From IMG/VR virus record IMGVR_UViG_3300027851_000070, positions 1 through 38,194 of that record: a stretch of 38,194 bases of DNA, one strand, 5' to 3'. The stretch comes from a virus. Position 1 is the stretch's first letter; the number at the start of each line of letters is the position of its first letter. This document shows, in pieces, positions 22,624 through 29,755 of this stretch. A program made the translations under genes and the position numbers. The notes beneath the pieces were generated by a model. The model saw nothing but the letters and a program-made list of their open reading frames with translations. It did no database searches and was not told the origin of the DNA.

Positions 22624-24177
22624 ATGCAAATCAACATCCATGAGAAATCTGGAAAGGGGATCACATCACTGCGCATTGACCATGCCGGTGAGACCATCTA
22701 TATCTCGGCAGGTAGCTACCATTCGGCAGCGATTGTCAACAGAGATGAAATGTTCAAGGAGACCAACGAATTCATCGCCACCCTGAGTCGTGATACTCAG
22801 GATGCACTATGGGAGATTTATAAGCAGCTGCGCGACTATTTCTCCTCCGACGATCTTCGTTCCTCGTACTTTGTACGTGGCGAGATTGAAAAGCGTGTCA
22901 TCGAGATCTACGAGTTGGTGAAATACCCTCAACTGTTCGATTGGATCGGTCGGGCTCGACTGCTGATCCCGTCTGATGTGAACGAGAAGTTCGAGGAGTT
23001 CAGTGACCGCGGTCGCAATTACCGTAACCGTACGTATATCCGTTCCGATTACCTGGAACTTCAGGCCATGACGCTGGGCCTGCGCTTCATTGTTCCGGTA
23101 TGGGGACTTTATGTCCAAACGGTAGCGGGCGTGAACGGTAACGCGTATAAGGAATCGGAAGCAGTAAAACTGCTCGAGAAAGCCGGTGTGGATAAATGGC
23201 CTCCATTCATCCGCATGTACGAGTACATCGAAGCGTCTGTGGAAAAAGAGACCACCATGACCATGGTCATGGCTGGCCTGTCGTCCGAGGAAGTACCGCG
23301 ACTGCTGATGTCGATGGCGTTGGTTCGCAAGATCTCCATCGGTCCGCTGAACACCAACTCTGATCGCGACAGTAATGTCCGCAGTCTCTTCAACTACGTG
23401 AAGTTCACCCACCTGCGCATGGACAGTCGCTTCCAGACTGTTACCGGCATTGTGACGGCCAAGCGTTCCCGTGGCATCGATAAGAACGACGAGGATAACT
23501 CGTCGGTCTGGGATGACCTCAGTCATACCTCCGAGATCACCGAAGGCGACCGTCAGCTGTTCGAAGTATACTCCCGCAACGTGGAGAACATCGTCCGCCA
23601 GACCAAGTGTGACGTCCCGATCTCTCGAGTCCAGCAATGCATCAGCATCTGTTCTCGTGACGAACTGCGACAGATCCATCTGTTCCAGAAGGCAATCATC
23701 TTCTGGGTCATCCGTGCGATCACACCCGAAGCACGCGACATCCTACTCAAGACCACCTTGTTCCGTCTGATGGGTATTACCCAGGCAGTCCTGGATCATT
23801 GGGGTTTCCATGAGTTGGCAGTCCTGGTGGCTGGTGAGTTGTTCGTCAGCGACGAGGGTGAAATGTACATGCCGAGCGAGCCTCGTAACAAGATCACCAA
23901 GCAACAGATGGAGATCTTGGACGCTCAGTATCCGTACTACCGACAAGAGACCAAGCGCCAGGAGCCTGGCAAACGCAGCAACGTCGCCGTCATTGCCATC
24001 GACACAGTAGTAGACGAGATGTCTGGCAAAGCTTGGAAAACACACGCACCTCGAGATATTGTCGAGAAGATCCCGATGCTTCATCAGTTGGGTCACTTCT
24101 ATATCTCGGGCGACATCAAGAGACAGTTGGCTGACATGATCATCCATGTCAACAATATCATCAGTGGAGGCAAGTAA
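22624..24177 (+). CDS. Candidate fifth subunit of the non-virion RNA polymerase (phiKZ gp68-like)
   Basis: This 517-residue protein shows no conserved catalytic motif. It lies between the beta' N-half gene and the beta C-half / beta' C-half pair, is about the length I recall for phiKZ gp68 (roughly 520 aa), and shares the candidate promoter motif with the beta C-half gene. On that basis it is a candidate for the extra, non-conserved RNA polymerase subunit. Features are a strand-rich N-terminal 45 residues, a long helical centre (TNEFIATLSRDTQDALWEIY, VEKETTMTMVMAGLSSEEVP), and a helical C-terminus. ATG 22624 follows AGAGGCTATACCTAG. Its stop overlaps the next start (TAATG), so the two are coupled. 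Existence is certain; the subunit call is inference. Confidence 0.7.
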   Translation: MQINIHEKSGKGITSLRIDHAGETIYISAGSYHSAAIVNRDEMFKETNEFIATLSRDTQDALWEIYKQLRDYFSSDDLRSSYFVRGEIEKRVIEIYELVKYPQLFDWIGRARLLIPSDVNEKFEEFSDRGRNYRNRTYIRSDYLELQAMTLGLRFIVPVWGLYVQTVAGVNGNAYKESEAVKLLEKAGVDKWPPFIRMYEYIEASVEKETTMTMVMAGLSSEEVPRLLMSMALVRKISIGPLNTNSDRDSNVRSLFNYVKFTHLRMDSRFQTVTGIVTAKRSRGIDKNDEDNSSVWDDLSHTSEITEGDRQLFEVYSRNVENIVRQTKCDVPISRVQQCISICSRDELRQIHLFQKAIIFWVIRAITPEARDILLKTTLFRLMGITQAVLDHWGFHELAVLVAGELFVSDEGEMYMPSEPRNKITKQQMEILDAQYPYYRQETKRQEPGKRSNVAVIAIDTVVDEMSGKAWKTHAPRDIVEKIPMLHQLGHFYISGDIKRQLADMIIHVNNIISGGK

Positions 24178-25670
24178 TGATCATCCGTGACATCGTTTTC
24201 CGTGAGCGTCCTGCTTATCAGGACATGTACATTCGTCCGTTTGGTGCTGATGCCACCGGCGATATCATCCGTCGCATGTGTCGTGACACCGAGGAGGGTA
24301 CCAATTTCTCTCCAAGTGCTCTGGCCGGTACTGCTGGCCGTATCATTCGTCCAGTGAGTCAGCACCGAGGTCGCGCTATCATTGCCAACGGTTGGGGTGA
24401 GCGCCGTTTCATGTTCATGATGCGTGTCGAAGTCCGCAAGACCCAGGGTATCTACACCATCCTGGAAATCGTGGGTTCAACCGACCATGCCGATGCGGTG
24501 AACGGTATTCGCGGGATCAAACTGCCTGAGGACATGTGCCTGTATTTCAACTCGATCACCGAGGTGGAACAGGTGTATATCCGTGCACCTGGCCAGGGGC
24601 GTGAAGGCTGGCGCACCCGTATCGGGAGTTCCAACCATCTCATCATTCCTCAGACCATGCCCGATTACTCGCGTGATCGCAGCACGGTCGGTACGGTTAC
24701 CCTGCGTCCGCACGACATCTTCCGTTCCAGCGGGCAAGACGTCATGCAGCGGGCATTCGACCGCAATGCCACCCGTGAGAACTTCGTGGATGGTCGCTTT
24801 GGCTTCGGTGACAGACAACTGAAGATGTCCAGTCGTCTCAACGATTCGTCGACTCGTTACATGAGTCGTTCTGTCTCCGCTCTGGCTACGGCTAAAGAAG
24901 GAACGGAATATGGTAGTGGTTTCGATATCGATCATGACGCTTCCAAGGTCTTGTCCGATGCTCGTTCCCAAGTCCGTGAAAAGTCGTTCAATGCCTGGGA
25001 GCCGCTGGCCATCCTGAGCCGTGATACCAACATCCTGGAGCAGGGTTTCATCACCCTCGGAGAACTCCAGACCATGAACGAGGATTATCCGTGGGATGAA
25101 GTTAAAGTCTTCTTCCTGGATAAGAACGTCCGTGATGTCAGCAACAGTACTGGTTGGGGCGGTAAGGATAACACCACGATCGCTGCGAACATCATTGCTC
25201 GCGGTCTCCCGAGCTACATGACGTTCCACCAGATCGGTGCTATCGAGTTCGAGGCCAATAACCTCGGCTACGGTGGCGAAACGGTTGTCCTGACCAGCAA
25301 TGCCATGTCTCTGTTTGGTGCAGACTACGACGAACGTGCACTTCAGTCTCTCGAACAGCGCTTGATGACTGAGCTGTTTGTTGAAATGCTTCCTGACGAG
25401 GACTGTCGCTTCGATCTGCGGGTACGTGCTGACCTCAACCTCGACATCCACATGACCATCCAGATCGGTGATGAAGAGGAAGGACACTTCACTTTCCCGA
25501 TCTTCTGTGACTCCATGGTGCCTCCGGTGATGTCCAACAATAACGATGACGTGATTGGTGTGGCAGAAACCATCACTCGAATCGTGGACAGCTTCGGTAC
25601 CACCAACAACGAATATCGTGACGAGCCAATCGGCTTGATCGATGTCAACTCCAAACGCGCCAATTTCTAA
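24177..25670 (+). CDS. Protein of unknown function, 497 aa
   Basis: Its ATG overlaps the stop of the preceding gene (TAATG), implying coupled translation. The N-terminal 170 residues are strand-rich (RRFMFMMRVEVRKTQGIYTI). A Ser/Arg-rich central segment follows (LKMSSRLNDSSTRYMSRS, about 220-240), then an alpha/beta C-terminal half with acidic stretches (VEMLPDEDCRFDLRVRADLN). No enzyme motif is recognised. Biased codon use and position among RNA polymerase genes suggest an abundant early/middle protein; a role linked to transcription or the phage nucleus is only contextual. Confidence 0.83.
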   Translation: MIIRDIVFRERPAYQDMYIRPFGADATGDIIRRMCRDTEEGTNFSPSALAGTAGRIIRPVSQHRGRAIIANGWGERRFMFMMRVEVRKTQGIYTILEIVGSTDHADAVNGIRGIKLPEDMCLYFNSITEVEQVYIRAPGQGREGWRTRIGSSNHLIIPQTMPDYSRDRSTVGTVTLRPHDIFRSSGQDVMQRAFDRNATRENFVDGRFGFGDRQLKMSSRLNDSSTRYMSRSVSALATAKEGTEYGSGFDIDHDASKVLSDARSQVREKSFNAWEPLAILSRDTNILEQGFITLGELQTMNEDYPWDEVKVFFLDKNVRDVSNSTGWGGKDNTTIAANIIARGLPSYMTFHQIGAIEFEANNLGYGGETVVLTSNAMSLFGADYDERALQSLEQRLMTELFVEMLPDEDCRFDLRVRADLNLDIHMTIQIGDEEEGHFTFPIFCDSMVPPVMSNNNDDVIGVAETITRIVDSFGTTNNEYRDEPIGLIDVNSKRANF

Positions 25671-25685
25671 AGGGGACTATCCTCC

Positions 25686-27008
25686 ATGGATCTTCAAGAG
25701 TTCAATATCCGTACGCTGAACGCCATCGGTATCGTAGATGCAGGCGGCGGCCACCTTTCGCGCCAGCACAACGACCAGCCGTTCATGATCGGTAAGAAGC
25801 GTGTAGTCTTGCCTACCACCGAGCATCTGCGTTCGGATTCCGATAACGTGATCATCTATCACCCGCTGTCCGAGAACATCACTCGCAGTGAGTCGGATAT
25901 GATCAAGGCCATGCGTGACACGATCATGTTCAAGCTGGCTGTTACTTCGGCTGGCCTGCTCAAGGAACTCGGCCGTGTGGCTGCTACCGAGAGCGAGCAC
26001 AAGCGACTGGATGCCAGCAGCTCGGCGTACCTCAAAGCCATGCGTGACATGGATGAGAAGTCCTACGACTATCTGGAAAAGATCCTGATGAAAGTCGGGC
26101 ATGAACCGGAGAAGCGTCTGATTTCCATCAGTCTGCGTAAGGGTGACAAGTCAGATGGCGTCCTGCGGTCGTGCCGTTTCAAGTTCCCTATTTTAGAGGC
26201 GCTGTTGGAAGATGACAAGGAACTGCTGGGTTCCAAGTATCCGTCCAAGAAAGTCCGGGCCAACATGATCGCCCTGTTCGAACTGGTCTTCGGTGACGAG
26301 GAAACTCGCGCTGGGTTCGACTTCGGCAGCAAGAACATGACAGCTCCGTACTTCCACTCCCTGATGATGGGCTTTGGTAAGGTGGCTGCCCACCTCAACG
26401 CTATTGTCAAGAAGCACAAGAAGCTGCTGGGCAATGAACTGGTCGAAGAACTCACCATCGACACGTCCTGGGAAGAAGGCATGGACGATCTTCCGGCTCT
26501 CCGTAAGAAAGTACCACCGCAGGAAGGCAACGAAGGTGCCATCGTCGTCAGTACCAAGAAAGAGCAGGCGAAGGTCTCCGAAAACCTGTCCGATCGCATG
26601 GCTCCTCCGACCCGTCAGTCTCGTGAAGTACCTCCAGCGTCCCGAGTCGACCGTGACGAACCTCGTCGCTCCAGTCGTCGTGACGAACCGGTTGATGTAC
26701 CGTGGGACGATGAACCGGTGACCACTGTGACCAAGAACCGCGTAGGTAAGTCGCTGGATGAGTGGCAGAACGACCAACGCAACGACAGCCGTCGTGACGA
26801 TTACGGTCGCCGTGATCGCTACGACCGTTTTGATCGTCGTGACGATCGTGGTGGTCGTAGCTACGACCTCGGTCTGGATGACGGCCGTGACGATCGCTAC
26901 AGTGACCGTAACTACCGTCGTGACGATCGTGGTCGTAGTGGCCGTGGTAATCGTGACCGCAGTGGTCGTGGATCGTTCGGTGCAGGCCACTCCCGTTCCG
27001 GTTTCTAA
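25686..27008 (+). CDS. Protein with Arg/Asp/Gly-rich disordered tail, 440 aa
   Basis: It starts at ATG 25686 after AAAGGGGACTATCCTCC. Residues 1-265 form a mostly helical domain (SESDMIKAMRDTIMFKLAVT, YDYLEKILMKVGHEPEKR). From about 285 the chain is disordered, first Pro/Arg/Glu-rich and from about 355 almost wholly R, D, G, Y, S with RRDD, RYDRF and RGRSGRG repeats, ending FGAGHSRSGF. Such tails in other proteins bind RNA or ssDNA and drive condensation, so a nucleic-acid-binding or scaffolding function fits. The ending resembles that of the chimallin candidate (GFGHGAGF). No known family is recognised. A terminator follows 18 bases after the stop. Confidence 0.82.
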   Translation: MDLQEFNIRTLNAIGIVDAGGGHLSRQHNDQPFMIGKKRVVLPTTEHLRSDSDNVIIYHPLSENITRSESDMIKAMRDTIMFKLAVTSAGLLKELGRVAATESEHKRLDASSSAYLKAMRDMDEKSYDYLEKILMKVGHEPEKRLISISLRKGDKSDGVLRSCRFKFPILEALLEDDKELLGSKYPSKKVRANMIALFELVFGDEETRAGFDFGSKNMTAPYFHSLMMGFGKVAAHLNAIVKKHKKLLGNELVEELTIDTSWEEGMDDLPALRKKVPPQEGNEGAIVVSTKKEQAKVSENLSDRMAPPTRQSREVPPASRVDRDEPRRSSRRDEPVDVPWDDEPVTTVTKNRVGKSLDEWQNDQRNDSRRDDYGRRDRYDRFDRRDDRGGRSYDLGLDDGRDDRYSDRNYRRDDRGRSGRGNRDRSGRGSFGAGHSRSGF

Positions 27009-27026
27009 GGAACGGTGAGACGGCAT

Positions 27027-27050
27027 AGAGGAGGGCAGTAGCCCTCCTCT
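27027..27050. terminator. Terminator, probably bidirectional
   Basis: AGAGGAGGGC / GCCCTCCTCT with loop AGTA is followed by TCTTTTG. It sits between the 25686-27008 gene and the convergent minus-strand gene ending at 27058. It shares the ATAGAGGAGGGC sequence with 10658. Confidence 0.8.
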
Positions 27051-27057
27051 TCTTTTG

Positions 27058-27396
27058 TCAGATTCTGCCGGGAGTTTGACGATAGAGACTCTTCAGGTTT
27101 GCTACAACGGTCTCATCGGGGATGAGCAGCTGAGAGAAATCACGCGTCATTTCCGTTATACAGTTAAACCCGTTGACTACCATGAAGATGATCAGGTCTT
27201 CAACTGAATACTCCAGTTCAATAAGGAGCGACATGAAGTTGTATTCGAACTTGTGAACGACACCGGGATCCAGCGGTGCAGCGACGCTCTTAGAAATAAG
27301 GTAGTTCTTGTGTGAGCGGATATAGCTCAAGAACTCAGGAGTGTGGTACATGGCGTTGCCAGAAGACACCATGATACCGGAGAGCAATGTGCTCAT
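27058..27396 (-). CDS. Small protein of unknown function, 112 aa, minus strand
   Basis: A minus-strand frame fills the gap between two plus-strand genes and has a ribosome site (GAGGA, 7-8 bases before ATG 27396). The product is mostly helical and hydrophobic in places (MSLLIELEYSVEDLIIFMVV) without a convincing membrane topology. It is convergent with the 25686-27008 gene across a two-way terminator and divergent from the beta C-half gene, with 84 bases between starts. No other frame in the gap is credible. Its placement suggests an independently regulated small protein. Function is unknown. Confidence 0.72.
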   Translation of the reverse strand: MSTLLSGIMVSSGNAMYHTPEFLSYIRSHKNYLISKSVAAPLDPGVVHKFEYNFMSLLIELEYSVEDLIIFMVVNGFNCITEMTRDFSQLLIPDETVVANLKSLYRQTPGRI

Positions 27397-27426
27397 TGTT
27401 AAATCCTCGTTATAAAAATCTTTAAC

Positions 27427-27436
27427 GATACATTAT
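27427..27436 (+). promoter_or_regulatory. Candidate phage promoter motif GATACATTAT, copy 4
   Basis: An exact GATACATTAT, followed by AAAG and TTAG, ends 44 bases upstream of the beta C-half ATG, in the 84-base divergent intergenic region. The minus strand here reads TTTATAATGTATC, which could serve the divergent gene. Confidence 0.55.
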
Positions 27437-27480
27437 AAAGTTAGTCATAGAATCTGGCTGACATGTAATGGGAGTAACCG

Positions 27481-29703
27481 ATGTCTGACACCAATACCTT
27501 ATCTGTGGCGGAACAGATTGCCAAGAAGTACGTTGGGATCAACCCCGATAATAACGTCGAGCTTCATCCGGAACTGATGTCCCTTTACGGCCTCAATCCG
27601 TTTATCCGACACATCTCGGCCTCCCGTGCTGCGATGTTTACTGGCAACTTGTCTCAGATGGTGGTAATCAAGGAACCCACCCGTAAATACATCAAGACTG
27701 GTTTCGAGCGCGCGTTTGCCGACACCACGTTCTCGGTGGAATTCAAAGACGACGTCAAGGTACTCGAGGTCATTCCTCGTTTCGGTGGCACTGCGGGCAT
27801 GAACCGTATTCGCCATTCTCCCCAGACCGTCGTGGTGTACGAGAACTTCAACACCGGTGAGATTGGTTGCACTGTGTTGACGGACTACAACATCACCCAC
27901 CAGCACTTCGGAACTGAGTTCAAGCGTAACCGTGATGTGATTGATCAGCTTCGTAAAGGAGCTACCTTCCGCAAGGGCACCAAGCTCGCTACTTCACCGT
28001 CTATTACTCCAGACGGTGATTACTGCTATGGTCGTGAGACCAACGTCCTGATGGCATCTGACGTGGCAGGGACTGAAGACGGTGTGAAGGTACGTAAAGG
28101 CTATATCGAGAAGCTGGCGCCGACTGGTTTCGAGAAGCGTGTCTTCGAGTTTGGTCGTGAGTACTACCCGATCAACCAGTCCCCCGACCCCAGCATCTAT
28201 AAGATGTTCCCGGACATCGGCGAGCAGGTGAACAGTACCGGTCTACTGGTGGCGCTACGCCGCTACGATCCGATCAGTGCTGTAGCCAACATGACCAATG
28301 AAGCCCTGATGAGTCCGGAGTACACCTTCGACCGTAAGCGTTTCGTTCAACATGTTGACGCCGAAGTGGTTGACATCAAGGTAGAGCGTAACACCAGCAT
28401 CAACATCCCGCCGTTGCCGGTGGGTATGGATGATCAGCTGATGAAGTACTACAATGCGGACACCGAGTTCTACCGCAAGATCCTGGATGTCTGGGTTCGC
28501 TTGCGCAAAGACTGCCATCAGCGCCGCATTGAACTGAAGCTGGAACCTGAGTTCAGTAAGCTGGTCTATGAGGCGATCGGTCGGCTGGGTCCTGATGCTG
28601 TCCGTGTCGATGGTGGTCTGTCACGTTCTTCTGACGACAACCTGAAAGTCGACAAAGTCTACCGCGGTATCAAATTGGATGCTTGGCGCGTGGAAATCAC
28701 GTTCAAGTACCTGTCCATCCCGAACAAAGGCTACAAGATCACGGACATCCATGGCGACAAGTCCGTGGTGGTTGAGGTCTGTCCCGACGAAGACATGCCA
28801 GTTGATGAGAATGGCGTGATGGCTGACATCGTCGTGGATCCTAACTCGCGTTGGAACCGGGTAACACCGGCATCCCCCATCGAAATGATGATCGGTGCAG
28901 CTGCACGTGACTTGGGTAAACGTATCCAGTCCATGTTCGGTTTCGATATGAACATCCAGTTGACCGAGGAGGAGGTCGAGGATGCTGTATATGCTGCGTC
29001 CAATGCCGAGATCCTGGACGATGCGTACAATGAGATGCTGGAGTTCTACAAAGTCGTAGTGCCTCTTCAGTATGACGCGGAGACCGATCCTGAGTACCGT
29101 AAGATGAACCCGGACTACAAGTACAGTTGCATCGCATCTGTGCTGTTCGATCATCAATACGGCCTGGATCTGTTCATGCCGACTAATAACCCGGTGCATA
29201 TGCCGGATGTCATTCAGGCTATCCATGATCGTTGGCCGCCGTTTATCACGCCTGTTCGTTTCCGTGGCCGTGATGGAAAGATGAAGGTGTCTCGTGAGCC
29301 CATGCTCATTGCGCCCTCGTACTACATCAACCTTGAGAAGACCGCAGAAGATGCATGGATGGCGGCATCGTCATCTAAGTGCAACGTCTTCGGTGCAACT
29401 GCTCGTCTGAGTAACTCTGACAAGCACAGCTCTCCAGGCCGTGGTTCGTCCAGCCGGGTAGGTGAGGCTGAATTCCGGGCTCAGGCAGCCGCTTGCGGTG
29501 GTGAATACATCGCTGAACAGAAAGACGCCAGTAACAACCCGATTGCCCACCGATTCGCACTGAACAATCTGTACACCCACCCAACTCCCACGAACGTCGA
29601 TGTCCTCATTGATCGTACCGTGGTACCGGTAGGCGGGCACAGACCGTTGGCCTACATGCGCAACATGTTCGAGTGCTCGGGTAAAGAACTGACCAACGAT
29701 TGA
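27481..29703 (+). CDS. Non-virion RNA polymerase beta C-terminal half
   Basis: This 740-residue protein matches the C-terminal half of multisubunit RNA polymerase beta. ETNVLMASDVAGTEDGVKVR (about 186-205) parallels the N-x-L-V-A...Y-E-D-A block. HGDKSVVVEVCPDEDMPVDE (424-443) parallels H-G-N-K-G-V-I...E-D-M-P-x-D-E-N-G and includes a key active-site Lys. The C-terminal VFGATARLSNS...GEAEFRAQAA parallels the clamp-binding end of beta (G-G-Q-R-F-G-E-M-E). It pairs with the beta' C-half encoded immediately downstream, in the order of phiKZ gp71-73 and gp74. The beta N-half gene is not in this window. ATG 27481 follows TGGGAGTAACCG. In phiKZ the equivalent is reported in several pieces (71-73); here it is one uninterrupted gene. 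Confidence 0.93.
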   Translation: MSDTNTLSVAEQIAKKYVGINPDNNVELHPELMSLYGLNPFIRHISASRAAMFTGNLSQMVVIKEPTRKYIKTGFERAFADTTFSVEFKDDVKVLEVIPRFGGTAGMNRIRHSPQTVVVYENFNTGEIGCTVLTDYNITHQHFGTEFKRNRDVIDQLRKGATFRKGTKLATSPSITPDGDYCYGRETNVLMASDVAGTEDGVKVRKGYIEKLAPTGFEKRVFEFGREYYPINQSPDPSIYKMFPDIGEQVNSTGLLVALRRYDPISAVANMTNEALMSPEYTFDRKRFVQHVDAEVVDIKVERNTSINIPPLPVGMDDQLMKYYNADTEFYRKILDVWVRLRKDCHQRRIELKLEPEFSKLVYEAIGRLGPDAVRVDGGLSRSSDDNLKVDKVYRGIKLDAWRVEITFKYLSIPNKGYKITDIHGDKSVVVEVCPDEDMPVDENGVMADIVVDPNSRWNRVTPASPIEMMIGAAARDLGKRIQSMFGFDMNIQLTEEEVEDAVYAASNAEILDDAYNEMLEFYKVVVPLQYDAETDPEYRKMNPDYKYSCIASVLFDHQYGLDLFMPTNNPVHMPDVIQAIHDRWPPFITPVRFRGRDGKMKVSREPMLIAPSYYINLEKTAEDAWMAASSSKCNVFGATARLSNSDKHSSPGRGSSSRVGEAEFRAQAAACGGEYIAEQKDASNNPIAHRFALNNLYTHPTPTNVDVLIDRTVVPVGGHRPLAYMRNMFECSGKELTND

Positions 29704-29715
29704 GGCGGTGCCTCG

Positions 29716-29737
29716 CAGGGGAGGTCACACTCCCCTG
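29716..29737 (+). terminator. Hairpin between beta C-half and beta' C-half genes
   Basis: CAGGGGAG / CTCCCCTG with loop GTCACA has no T run behind it. It may attenuate or process the message between the two subunit genes rather than fully terminate. Confidence 0.5.
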
Positions 29738-29755
29738 TGTCATCTAGGAGTAAGT

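Noticed and set aside
26193-27026. Low-complexity Thr/Val-rich frames opposite and shifted from the Arg/Asp-rich tail
   Set aside because: They are out-of-frame readings of CGT/GAC repeats; only the plus-frame product has a folded N-terminal domain and start signals.
29708-29755. Upstream GTG extension of the beta' C-half gene
   Set aside because: It covers a non-coding hairpin; ATG 29756 has an ideal TAGGAG site.
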